NCBI RefSeq assembly: GCF_963924675.1
Contig: NC_089224.1
Span: 44,001,158-44,065,157, forward strand
Direction of reading: 5' to 3'
Source: Phocoena phocoena
Lineage: Eukaryota; Chordata; Mammalia; Artiodactyla; Phocoenidae
Length of the DNA: 64,000 nucleotides
The notes below the pieces were generated by a model. The model saw only the letters and a program-made list of their open reading frames with translations, was not told where the DNA came from and did not search any database. The translations under genes and the position numbers were made by a program. This document shows, piece by piece, positions 53,671 through 64,000 of the stretch. Positions within the stretch are counted from its first letter, which is position 1; each line of letters starts with the position of its first letter.

Positions 53671-55204
53671 TTCTCCCACCAGTAACTGTTGCATATTCCC
53701 AGTGCTATATAGCTACAAATATATTGATAGAAGAAGAGAAACCTGAAAGCCAGTGTCTGTATTGATTATCTAGAGAGTTGCAGTTGCCTTTCTGAATGGG
53801 AACTGAGACTAGATCTGTATTCTTTAGAAAATGACCTACTCTCTTTAAGGAACGGTTTGTTTTGTGAACTCTGTTTTACCCTCAGTCCAGCTGGTGCCCT
53901 AGGTTAGACAATTTCCTCCAGGGTATGCTATTTGACTGGCTAGATCATACCCACCTAGTTCATTTCTTTGTGACTGGTCTACTTAACACTTGCTAATGTT
54001 TTAACAAATGATTTATTTCTGTCACTTGAGACATTTTAGCTATCTTTCAGAGCAATCTATTTTAGGTAATGAACAATAAAGATGCTTACAAAGTAACTTT
54101 TCCTCTGGCTCTTAACCAAAGGAATCTGAGACAATTTTTCTTTCAGTCTGTGATGGCAGAACACTTAAAATAGAAAAAAGAAAGGCAGTTTAGTAATATT
54201 CATTTAATTTGCTCCTATTTAATATTCTAATAAGAAAGGAAATATTCTTCTACCTATAGTGTTTAGGTCTCTGTATTTTAATATTGTTTCCAGTGCTTAC
54301 CTTATATATGGGGGAATATTTTAGCTATGATTTATACTCCCTACAATTATAATCTATTAAGACCCAACCTAATCATTTCATTACACTGGATTATTTGGTT
54401 TTAGTCTGCTGAGCATTAATGCAGCTTTTAATGTCATTGGTTTTCATACCCTTATAATGAGCTCATTTGTTTTACTACACAAAATTATCTTTTTATTGAT
54501 GTGCTGAGGTAGATACCTATAATAGAAGATCATCAAAACAAAATGAGATTTTGTGATTCAACTCTCATGTTTTGATTTCTTCAGTGATTTTGTTATCTCA
54601 GTCTGGCTGCAGGTGTTTTTGCAGATAAACAATTGGATTAATTCAAAACCCCTAGAGCTCCTCATCCATTACACATTCACAAGTCAATAGTGTCAACAAG
54701 GTAAGAATAAACTAAATTAACCAAGAGATTCTGTTTCACAGATCAAAAAGACAATCAAATGAGAAAAGGTATGTGAGTGGGGAAATATATTAGGGACTAA
54801 GAGCTGTGTAGAATTAAACCCTCAAATGAAAAGTTTGAAATCGGTCTAATATGCCTTGAGATGCTTTGGAGAAGAAAAGGAGATTTTTGAGAGGATAAAA
54901 GATGACTTGAGTGACAGCACACTATTTTACATATTACCAAAACCCTCTCCCAAGGACAAAAACAAAAGTAGACTGTTAACATAAATGCTGATGCACTCCC
55001 TCTATTATATTACCATATTCAGCCAAATGTATGCAAATTTGGAGGCCAGCCAGAACCACTGTCATTCCCATTCTCCAAAACAAAAATAGTTGTTCCTAAT
55101 CAGTTTACCACACAGACTTTTTGTGTCCTTTTTCTACCTCCGTTTGGGACAGAAGACCCTGAGATTTAGAGCACATGAAGGGGAATTAGTAAAAAGATGA
55201 GTTT
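53671..55204. other. Intergenic DNA, no gene seen
   Basis: Mostly unique, AT-rich sequence with no supported gene or repeat. Confidence 0.45.
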
Positions 55205-55630
55205 ATAGTTGTAAGGCCAGCAGGTCCGGGGAAAGGCCCAGGGAGCCAGACGGAACCCCCGCCAAGGAGGCTGATGCAACCGACCGGTCTTCCCGCTCCC
55301 CGAGGGGCGGAACCAACAGCTCCGAGGCTGATGCAACCGACACCCAACATTGCCACAACATCCAAAAGATTACCCAAAAAGGGCTGCTTCACACAGCAAG
55401 TGCCTCCCCTGCGTCCACCCCTATAAATTTTGTTCGCGCCCACACCCGAGCCCGACTTCTCTGTAAGGCCAACTGGCCCGAGGCAGGGGAACGCAATCAG
55501 ACTCACAGGTTGCATCAGACCGAAACTTTCCGGACCACCCAGTTCCAGGAACTGACCTGGGGACTTTCCACCCGGCCCAGCCTTCCTGCCTTTCGAGGGG
55601 CGGGACTAACGGTCCCAAGACTGATGCAAC

Positions 55631-56155
55631 TGAAGGGCTATGTTCTACTTTGGTAGAAATAGGACTGAATTGATGCCCTGCCATTAGGCCGTAGCGCTGC
55701 TAGGATTGCATCGATCTTCCTGTTTGTACTGTTTGTAACTATGGCCCCATCTTAAGTATTCCTAATTGTAAAACAAAGCCTCAGGAAACCGAAACTTAAC
55801 CAGCCGCTCTCGCTTCTGTAACTATGCTTGCTGAACCCCCTTTTGCAACCATCCAACCAATCAGACGGTGACTAGTGTCTTTGTTTAAAAGTTAACCAAT
55901 CAGTGACTAGTGTCTTTGTTTAAAAGTTAGCCAATCAGTACTCCCCACCCCTGGAAAGCCCCGCAGAAGGTCCCGAGCTTGTTTGTACCTGTCTATAAAA
56001 GAGCTGTACTAAACTCCATCGGGACCTCTTAGTGTCACCGGCAACGAGTGCGCGGAGGTCCAGGTTCGAACCTGCAATAAATGACCCTTGCCGTTTGGCT
56101 TTGACTCTTGTCTCTGGTGGTCTTGTGGAGGGGTCTCGTGACCGTGGGCATTTCA
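55631..56155 (+). mobile_element. Third solo LTR (different family), innermost
   Basis: 525-bp LTR with ends 'tgaagggctatg' and 'gggcatttca', flanked by the 4-bp duplication 'caac' (55627-55630, 56156-56159), the size used by gammaretroviral integrases. The empty site reconstructed from the outer LTR ('gatgcaaccgacac') confirms the boundaries. It contains three CCAAT boxes, a TATA box at 55994-56000 and a poly(A) signal at 56076-56081. A class I ERV LTR unrelated in sequence to the two LTRs around it. No internal viral genes. Confidence 0.88.
55857..56000 (+). promoter_or_regulatory. LTR promoter: triple CCAAT boxes and TATA box
   Basis: CCAAT at 55857-55861, 55896-55900 and 55931-55935, lying in a tandem duplication (shared 'gtgtctttgtttaaaagtta' unit), then 'tataaaa' at 55994-56000, giving a standard retroviral U3 promoter layout. 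Activity today is not known. Confidence 0.75.
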
Positions 56156-56485
56156 CAACCGGCACCGGATATTGCCACGATACCCGAAGAGACCACCAAA
56201 TAAGGAATAACCTGCGCCCTCCCGGATTCACCACACCCCTTTCCCTTCTTCCCCTATAAATTCTGCCCAAACCCTCGCCCGAGCGCGACTTCTCTGGCCC
56301 CTTTCTCTTGGACCAGTGACCCTCGCCCGGGAGCGTTCCCAAATAAAGCTTGTTTAAACACTCCCCCGTTTCTTGGTGCCGTTCCTTATATTCTCTGGCC
56401 CCTCTCTCTCGGCTTGCCTGGGAGCGTTCCCAAATAAAGCTTGTTTAAGCTCTCCTCCATTTTTGGTGCCGTTCCTTACAATAGT

Positions 56486-57746
56486 TTGTAGGAGGAAAGA
56501 AGCAATATGGATTATGTGTGTAGGTGGTGGTAAAGATTTAGAAGAGTGGCAAAAATTTGGGAAAGCATCTAAGCCAAGGTGATTAGAGGAGGATGCAATC
56601 AGGCTAAGGTAAACAGATTTCCTGACCGAACTCAGGGCTCAATGAAATCTGTAATTATATCTGGTGACACTAAAATCTAGGTTTTAGTGGTTTTCCACAG
56701 CAGTGATCTGGAATGGGGAGGCAGAAAAGGTAGATAAACAAAGAAATAGGAGAATTAATATTATTGGATAGAATCTGGCTGAAATGATGAAACATAATTT
56801 TAGGATGAAAATGAGATACAGAGAGAGTAAAATGGGGAGTGGAGGTGAGGAGAAGAAAGACAATGAAATACTGGGAGAAAATACTGGGAGAAAATTTGAG
56901 AAAATCTCAAAATGAGATTGCTAAACATCCTCTACTCCATAAAGCAATAAGAAAACTGGCCCCCCGAAAAGCCAGAACAAACTATTTCAGAACTCTAGAA
57001 TTTAACCAAAGGCATGTAGTAACCAGGAGAATATTTGTTCAAGAAAAATTGCTCCATCTCAGTAAGAACTGCCAGCTTTGTGGCATTTTAGCTTCCTCTA
57101 CTCTCATCACCTGCTCTCTCAACATCTGCTGTGGAAAATCAACAGGGCAGCCACTGGAGGGAGCAAAAGAGGGCTAGATCTATTTCAAAGACTCATTCTC
57201 AAAGAACTGTCATTATCTGGTTTGTCTGACAGTTCCCCAGAAGATCCCACTTGCAAAACTATTTATACTGATATGACTTGGAGCTTATCCAGTACTGAAC
57301 AACTGTTTCTCTGGGGGGATGGTGTGGGAGGGTATTTGTCATAAAAAACTGCAGGTAACTGTTTAACTTCGTGGTCCCTTGGGGTAGTTGGGGCAAACAA
57401 TAGTATAAACAAAAAGCTTAAAAGGAAAAGCTGGAAATGAGATGTCCATAGGGCTTTGAAAAGCTCTGAAACATTACTGGGAATCTAGAAGACCACATAC
57501 ATGGGTAGAGCACATGCCCCAGGCAGTGTCTTTCCTTCTTAGGAGAGTCATATGAAGGCCCTGAGCGCTCATCCCTGGCTGAGCTTTTGCCTCTGCACAA
57601 GCAGGAAGTGAAGGCAAAGATAGAGTCGATAAATACCTGGCTGAGTGCTGAAGGTATGCCACTTGGCAAATATTCAGTGCATTTTGCCAAAAATGAGTTG
57701 TTCACATACAGTGGAGATCTACTTCTGGACTCTGTTACATTCCATT
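56486..57746. other. Intergenic DNA of unresolved origin
   Basis: Between the LTR nest and the next LTR. It holds several short frames on both strands (56839-57177, 57078-57344, 57418-57783 minus) without recognisable domains. It could include remains of an old provirus or another repeat, but I see no RT, protease or envelope motif. Confidence 0.35.
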
Positions 57747-57750
57747 GATC

Positions 57751-58224
57751 TGTGAACGAAGAACAAAAAGCATTGCTCACCACCCAGTCCTACAAAGGTT
57801 TAGTCTTAACCTACTATGGTCGCTGACCAGCAGTGCACTCTGAGGGGAAATTAAGAGTAACCGAATGAGGCATTCTGTGCTTTGGACAAGCAGACCCCTT
57901 AGACAGTCAGATGTATAATTCAGGAAGAACTTTTAATGAACCCAGATTCTTGCATCTTCTCATACAAAGAAAAGCACTAAAATCATTAACTTCAGATAAC
58001 TGTTCTTTGTGATTAGCAGCAATCTTTTACCAAGATGTATGCTTGCCTGTACTTATTCCTTAGCAAAAAAACATCTTATATAAACTGGCTTCTACCTTAT
58101 CTCTTTGGACCATTTTTCTCAGAGCTAGCTAGGTGACTGGCTCCTGGCCTACAGCCATCAGCAAGACCCTGAATAAAACTTAAACTCCCAACTCTTATGT
58201 TGTGTGCTTTTCTTTAAGTCAACA
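57751..58224 (+). mobile_element. Probable solo LTR of an ERV
   Basis: 474 bp beginning 'tgtgaacgaagaacaa' and ending 'ctttaagtcaaca', flanked by 'gatc' at 57747-57750 and 58225-58228. A TATA-like 'tatataaa' near 58077-58084, 'aataaa' at 58172-58177, and a pyrimidine-rich stretch before the end fit U3-R-U5 order. The short 4-bp duplication could be chance, so the call rests on the combination. Confidence 0.6.
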
Positions 58225-58239
58225 GATCTGTATATCTAT

Positions 58240-59170
58240 CTTTACATTGACACGACACTGTTCTGATTACTATAGATTTATAAATTTTTCTTCCTTCTCA
58301 AAGGTTGTTTTGCTGCTATTATTGTTAGGTGGGTATTTTTCATTTCCATATGAATTTAGAATCAGCTTTATTCTATAAAACAATATTTTTGAAAGGAATT
58401 GCATGGAAAATATAGTTTTATCTGTAGAAAATTGATATCTTAATAGTGTTGAGCCTTCCTACCAATGAACAAGGGATATATCTTCATTTATTTAGGTTTT
58501 AAAGCTTTTCTCAGGGCTTCCCTGGTGGCGCAGTGGTTGAGAGTCTGCCTGCCGATGCAGGGGACACAGGTTCGTGCCCTGGTCCGGGAAGATCCCACGT
58601 GCCGTGGAGCGGCTGGGCCCGTAAGCCATGGCTGCTGAGCCTGCGCGTCCGGAGCCTGTGCTCTGCAACGGGAGAGGCCACAGCAGTGAGAGGCCCGCGT
58701 ACCGCAAAAAAAAAATTAAAAAAAACTTTTCTCAGAAATGTTTTGCATTTTTCGGTGTCTAAATCATTCACACATTTTACCAGATTAATCCTTAATATTT
58801 TAAATTTTATGCTAATTTAAATGATATGTTAAAAATTTCAATCTCATATTGTGTATAAATATGATTTGTGCAAAGTGGTCTTTCTGTTTTGCACCCCGCA
58901 AATCTTGTTAAATTCACATATTGGTTCTAGTAGCTTTTTTGTACATTCCATTGGATTTTCTATATAGATGATCATGCCATCAGTGAATGAAACCAGTTTT
59001 AATTCTTCCTTTCCAGTCTGGATGTCTTTTATTTCTTTATTTTCCTTCCCTGTTTGCAAGGCTAGAACATCCAGTACAATGTTTAATAGCAGTGGTAAGG
59101 CTGAATATCATTGGCTTTTACTGTCTTAGGGAAAAAACTTTCAATCTTCCACCAATAAGTATAATGTTAG
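58240..59170 (-). mobile_element. Old LINE-1 ORF2 fragment, antisense
   Basis: Read on the minus strand, it gives L1 ORF2 RT-region pieces: the frame at 58844-59059 has 'KEELKLVSFTDGMIIYIENP', equivalent to the RT active-site block with the FADD motif changed to FTDG, and residues 'FNKICGVQNRKTTLHKSYLY' match the block just after it. The part 58240-58500 covers the downstream ORF2 region. It is split by a CHR SINE at 58515-58725. Confidence 0.85.
58515..58725 (+). mobile_element. CHR-type SINE, short form
   Basis: Complete CHR short element: head 'ggcttccctggtggcgcagt', B-box-like 'ggttcgtgccct' near 58569-58580, GC-rich body, A-rich tail. Exact 10-bp target duplication 'cttttctcag' at 58505-58514 and 58726-58735. 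Inserted in the antisense L1. Confidence 0.95.
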
Positions 59171-59405
59171 CTTTTAAAAAAATTAAAAAAATTTTAAATG
59201 TCAAATGTGTAAGGCAGGCCCATGGAAAATTATATAGTATAAAATATAAAAAGTAGAGTATAGTATAAGAAGAGGTTCTGAAAATCAATAGTCACTGAAA
59301 TGAGTATCATTTTTGTTAGGTATAAAAATTCTCATTTACTTATGTGAGAAGACATTAGCGTTATTATTGATATTGAGGATATGGTTTTGGTAACGGAGGG
59401 ACAAT
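59171..59405. other. Intergenic AT-rich DNA
   Basis: A/T-rich, no gene. The open frame 58987-59256 crosses the L1 relic and is incidental. Confidence 0.45.
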
Positions 59406-59409
59406 GAAT

Positions 59410-59590
59410 AGTACTGATAGAAAATTTGCTGGCTGGGAAACCCTAGGCCAGTGATGTAGCCTCTGTACCCAAATTTCACCACTTACAAAATATGAGGATT
59501 AGATGAATTAAAACTAATAATGTGCTAAGAACAGTGCCTGACACATAGTGTTATGTAAATCAATCAATATATATTAGTTCTTAAAGCTTA
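59410..59590 (+). mobile_element. MIR SINE
   Basis: 'tttcaccacttacaaaatat', 'gaggattagatgaattaaaa' and 'gaacagtgcctgacacatag' are the MIR core and 3' end in sense. Confidence 0.8.
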
Positions 59591-62473
59591 GCATTTTCAC
59601 AATTTATGTATAGCCTAGAAACCAAGGATTAAGTATTTATTTTAAACAACTTATAAAATCATAAGCCAACAGGGGAATAATGTTTATCTATATTCCTCTC
59701 TCCAAGAGATAGTTTTGATGAAGATTTCCCCAAACATGAAAGATAATTTTGCAGACCAGCATGGGCCAATTGATTTGGTCAGAATAGGCTATGTATGCTA
59801 TAATACCAAACAACCTTCAAATATTGGTGCTGAAAACCTCAAAGGCTGATTTCTGAATTACATTTCATCTCTAGGTTACCAAGGGGAATGTGCTCATCAT
59901 AATCACGTAGGGACCTTGTCTAAAGAAGCAGGTATCATCTTAAATATTGCTGGTTGCTGTGCTAAAGAAAGCTCTGGAAGGTTTTACCCTGTCACATCAT
60001 TCAGATCAACTCATTGGCTAAAATTAGGGTATCTGGGAGTTCAGTCATCTATGTTCCCCAAGTGAATGAGAACCAAATAGCTGTGAAGAGCATTAATAAA
60101 TATCACAGATGCCTGGTGTGTGGACTGTTGGGTAGGGATGAGAACAAAGGAAGGAAGCAGCCAATACGATTAAGTGGAATGACGCTTTAGTTCTGGATTT
60201 GTACAGCCTTCCTTTTCCCACTCCTATACTACCACCAGCACACACACTCACATATACTTGATGCAAGGCAAGCATTCTCATTCAATTATCTATGTTTTTT
60301 AGAGAGACAAAAAAAAGAAAGGCACCAATTTTAATCTGGCATTTATTTGTGCCCCTAGATCAGCCAAAGTTTGTAGCTCTGTGGACTGGAATAATTGTCA
60401 CAGCAGTTTACTGTATGGTATCATCAGTTACTCCTTGATTTACCTAACAAAATCTATAGAGGCTTTATTTGTCTAATGGGCCAACGTGTGATTACTGGAG
60501 TATCAAATTGCCTTTGCATTAAAAATATCTAACACAGAAGTGGAAAGGAAGTAGTTTCATTGAACTGAGTTTTTTAAAAAAAGGAAGGTTCTATGCATCT
60601 ATCAGCCTCATCTCCCATTATGTGTCCTAGCATGAGACCTCGTACCTCCTCAGGACCCCTAATCTCCCTGATCAGGATGCATATGGCCCTCTCTTGAAGT
60701 TGCGCCTATTTTAGACAACGCTTACGTATTTCGCTTTGTTTCAGTTGTGTAAAAGCTTTAGAGAAGAGAGAAGGAATTTCTCACCTGTCTAGGATCCTGA
60801 ATCCACATAGGGCCAGGACCAAATTACTAACACACTTTGGGGACATATAACAATGGATTGGTCACTATCGCATAAGCACAGATGTGCTGCTTTATCTCAA
60901 ACGTTGCCCTTAGTTACAAAGACATTTTTTCTCAAGCATCGTTCATGAAAACAACTACTGGAGGCAGAATTGGTCCTATTTAATTAACTTCTTACTGCCA
61001 ACCCTCAGGCACAGGAGAAAATAATGAAAAATCACCGTGAAACAGTTGGTGACCACCTAATCAATTTTTGCAATATTTCTAAATGTTTTATTTCTATGTA
61101 AGCACTTTTTCCCTTAGCATTTTGGTTATCAGAGAAATTTAATTCTATTAAAATAAAGGAAGAAAGTAGAAAAAATGTTATATTGTTTACTTTTTCATTG
61201 AATTGTTTACTTAGTTTATTTTTATGCTTCCCATTCACTATAATTCTATTTGATTCAGTTGCTATATTTCCTATTTTTTATAATACTCTGAATTCTGCTC
61301 TACCCCACTTAATTTTCATGCAGTTATCTTTCCTCTCCAAATAGCCATACTGTATCATTAACAAAAGGCAGCAGAGTGAAGAAAATTGATGTTTTTACCT
61401 CTCCTCTTAATATCAGAAGGCAACTTGTATTCAGTTTACTTATATTTGTTCCTTTTTCATATTTATCCAATGGAATTTGAGCAGAAGACTAATATATAAT
61501 GAGCTGAAAACTGATTCTGAATATGCTTACATTGGAATAATACATAGTGCTCAGGTTGCATGACAACATTGGTATGGCAATGTATAATACATTATTACTG
61601 TTTTTATTTGTTTGTTAATTACACTGATACATTGATAAATTGCACAATGGCCCTAAGTCCATCTTTTCATCTTCCCTTTCTCTCTTTGCTGTAGAAATTG
61701 TCATGAATAACAGGAGATGTGGATCAACACTTTAAATAAATGAAAGCCTTGGTGCTAGTTATTATTTTGAATTTGTAGTTCTTGTAAAATGGAAACATTT
61801 CACAGTATTTCACAGAAACCTCAAATACTTGATTTTTTTTCCTACAAATCCTTCTAACTGTTGGTACTTCAAGTTGGTATCTAAAAACCAAAAACAAACT
61901 ATACCTCCATGTGTTATGTAAACTCTAAAGAAAAGAGTGATATCAAAATAAACCAACCTTTCAAAGCAAGAGAGTTGTCATGTATGTACTATATATGCGG
62001 AAAAACTTCCACAATTTTCCATAGATGGGAACTAAATTACCATTTCCTTGTGTCTGCAAAACTTGGAGTAAGAAGCAGATCATTTATGATAATTGTGCAC
62101 AAAGTTCCCCATGCTAGTAATATAAATTGAGGGAAGACTGAGGGAGGGGTAATGGTAATAAAATTAAGGTGGCCACACAGAAACTTATCAAAAGATTCAA
62201 TTAAGGTTAATATGGTTAATTTCAGAATGTGAATATGATTCTCGGAATTAAAGTACCAGGAGGCAGTGTCAATAGTTTTGAGAAAAATTCTGCATATGAA
62301 AATAATATTGCCAAATGTAGATACTGAATACAATTGTAAGCATGATATTAAAAAGAATATGTTTTTATTACATCAACTGAAATTGATCGTGCTGTTTCAT
62401 GAATCCATGGCTTTTTATAATCTATCCCTATGGCTAGATTCTCTCCCCTGATTTATCCACAAAAGGACCTTAT
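59591..62473. other. Intergenic DNA, no gene seen
   Basis: Mixed unique sequence. The part 60300-60540 is less repetitive and could be conserved, but no gene or named repeat is evident. Frames at 61909-62130 and 62037-62333 show no domain. Confidence 0.4.
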
Positions 62474-62803
62474 GGGATTCCCTGGTGGCGCAGTGGTTTA
62501 GAATCCGCCTGCCAATGCAGGACACACGGGTTCGAGCCCTGGTCCGGGAAGACCCCACATGCTGTGGAGCAACTAAGCCGTGCGCCACAACTACTGAGCC
62601 TGCGCTCTAGAGCCAATGAGCCACAACTACTGAAGCCCGTGTGCCTAGAGCCTGTGCTCCACAACACAAGAAGCCACCACAATGAGAAGCCGGTGCACCG
62701 CAACGAAGAGTAGCCCTCGCTCGCCGCTGCTAGAGAAAGCCCTTGAGCAGCAACGAAGACCCAACGCAGCCAAAACCAAATAAATTAAAAAAAAAAAAAA
62801 AAA
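62474..62803 (+). mobile_element. CHR-type SINE, long form
   Basis: Head 'gggattccctggtggcgcag', B box 'ggttcgagccct' near 62530, then the long-form body with two 'ccacaactactga' units and the 'caacgaagacccaacgcagc' end, and a 17-A tail after 'aaataaatt'. A clear target duplication was not found ('aaggaccttatg' and 'aaagaacttaag' are only roughly alike). Same long subfamily as 1593-1931 but better preserved. Confidence 0.92.
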
Positions 62804-62949
62804 GAACTTAAGTTCAACAGGAACTTACATTCACCTTCCAAATCACTGAAATATCAATCTTTCTTTGGCACTTCCCTGAACCCAGGTTAGAACTGGTTTC
62901 TTCCTAAGTTATGCTGTCACTGAATTGCACTTACTTGTTTACATTTCTT
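62804..62949. other. Short intergenic spacer
   Basis: No gene or repeat recognised. Confidence 0.5.
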
Positions 62950-63068
62950 GCTTGTCAAACAGTGAACTCCTACTTGAGAGCAAGGACTTTTTCCATTTTC
63001 TTTGTATATATATTGCTGGTCCTGGTAGTTATTAGGTATGATGTATATGTGTGCTAAATGAATGATTT
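62950..63068 (+). mobile_element. L2 LINE 3' end fragment
   Basis: 'gtgaactcctacttgagagc', 'aaggactttttccattttct' and the end 'gctaaatgaatgatt' match the L2 3' end pattern in sense. Confidence 0.6.
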
Positions 63069-64000
63069 ACATGATTTTAGTCATTATAATTCATGATAAC
63101 CTCTTTCTAGTAGGAAGTAACAATCAAGACCAATTGTCTCCTTTTAAGTCTTCTGAGTTTAAGATGCCAGAAGCAATGTTTTGCATATTGTGTTGGCAGG
63201 AGGACACATATCCGGGTCATTTAAGACACTTTGACAAGACAATGGAATAAGAGGATTGGTGGTGGAGAATAGATCACATGAAATTAATGAAAGAAGGCAA
63301 TGCAGAGGAAAAAAATAGCACAAACCTCCACCCACTTGTAGATGTTTAGTTCTACATGGAAGAAGACACTTAGGAGAGTAAATAAAGGAAACAGCAGGCT
63401 TGGTTAAAGTTTTGCACAACACACAGAAATCTACTGTTCTTGAAAGACCAGAGAGGAATATTATTTGGACTTCTACTCAATCTGCTTCCTACTCTAAGTG
63501 CGATTGCTGACAAAATTGGGAAAGTCTCTCTCAGTGACTTTTTCTTAGTAAGCGTTTTAGACACTTTTCTACCAACTAACCCACTATCATCACTGCTCTA
63601 TAATTATTTCTTCTAGTAGTCTGTGAGTTACTTGAAGACAGCACCCTGACTTTGGCTTTATTTTTCCTTGCCAAAGAATCATAATTTATTTGGATACATA
63701 CACAGAGTTTTGATTATTTTTTAGATAAATATTCTTTTTTGTATCAGCTAAATGGGGCCTGGTCCTATTTACATGAAAATCTATGTAGAGCATTATAATG
63801 CTAAAAAATTCTGTTGGTTTCATGTTAAGAGTATCCAGTGGTAATGCAATAACAAGAAAAACAGAAGACCTACTTATTAGGCATGACTGGGAAAGTTCTG
63901 GAAATATTTATAAAAATTGTTGCAAACTTCTAAGAACTCATCTTAGGGAAATAAGTCAAAATAAGTAATAAGGAAAAAAGCTATATTCTCAAAGATGTTC
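63069..64000. other. Intergenic DNA, no gene seen
   Basis: No supported gene. Overlapping frames on both strands at 63062-63564 have no recognisable domain. Confidence 0.4.

Larger units (their letters stand above)
55462..56400 (+). mobile_element. Second solo LTR, same family, inside the outer LTR
   Basis: Starts 'tgtaaggccaactggcccga' and ends 'gttccttata' (the final CA is changed to TA). A 5-bp duplication 'ttctc' at 55457-55461 and 56401-56405 marks its insertion into the outer LTR. It has its own TATA-like box (56255-56260) and 'aataaa' (56342-56347), and its R-U5 is clearly homologous to the outer LTR's. It is in turn interrupted by a third LTR at 55631-56155. Own length about 410 bp. 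Confidence 0.85.
55210..56480 (+). mobile_element. Outer solo LTR of an endogenous retrovirus (split)
   Basis: LTR with ends 'tgtaaggcca' and 'gttccttaca', carrying a TATA-like 'tataaa' at 55422-55427 and a poly(A) signal at 56443-56448. It is split at the start of R by a second LTR (55462-56400). Flanking 5-bp duplication 'atagt' at 55205-55209 and 56481-56485. Own sequence: 55210-55461 and 56406-56480, about 327 bp. No gag, pol or env is present, so it is a solo LTR left by recombination. Class I (gammaretrovirus-like) by general look; family not named. Confidence 0.85.

Noticed and set aside
55186..56342. Minus-strand frames of 109, 87 and 135 codons over the LTR nest as viral proteins
   Set aside because: They are antisense to LTR sequence and have no Gag, Pol or Env motifs. 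The elements are solo LTRs.
57418..57783. 121-codon minus-strand frame as a gene
   Set aside because: No domain, it overlaps the probable LTR edge, and it has no neighbouring exon or promoter evidence.

Overview
This window looks like nuclear DNA from a mammal, most probably a cetacean (whale or dolphin). The main clue is a set of six tRNA-derived SINEs of the CHR type ('ggcttccctggtggcgcagt' head), which are known from whales, hippos and ruminants. The ruminant hallmarks Bov-tA and BovB were not seen. The background is AT-rich and gene-poor. I see no multi-exon protein gene, no functional RNA gene and no CRISPR array. Family names are given from memory of consensus repeats, without a database search.

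Layout. 1-10818: AT-rich intergenic DNA holding an old LINE-1 (1465-5108) that was itself hit by a CHR SINE and by a short young LINE-1 tail, followed by an LTR-like relic, another old L1 piece and a MIR. 10819-18407: one full-length young L1 with target-site duplications, a GC-rich 5' UTR, broken ORF1 and ORF2, two nested CHR SINEs, and a 45-bp in-frame insertion made of the 5' end of U6 snRNA plus a 16-bp duplication. 18408-31150: non-coding DNA with scattered L2, MIR, MER5-like and L1 relics, microsatellites, and a possible conserved regulatory block near 20.1-21.0 kb with an RFX-type X-box. 31322-32982 (minus strand): a complete, poly(A)-tailed processed copy of spermine synthase (SMS) that keeps a 305-codon open frame before a stop.

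33000-55200: intergenic DNA with L2, MIR and MLT1-like relics, an antisense young L1 tail inside an L2, old L1 ORF2 fragments and a MER2/Tigger piece. 55205-56485: three solo LTRs nested one inside another, each with its own target-site duplication. 57751-58224: another probable solo LTR. 58240-59170: an antisense old L1 interrupted by a CHR SINE. 59171-64000: intergenic DNA with a MIR, a long CHR SINE and an L2 tail.

The genes do not form a pathway. The window is a record of successive retrotransposition: L1 machinery, SINEs and an mRNA mobilised by L1, and endogenous retroviruses reduced to LTRs. The two observations most worth checking are the U6 fragment carried in frame inside L1 ORF2 and the three-level LTR nest.
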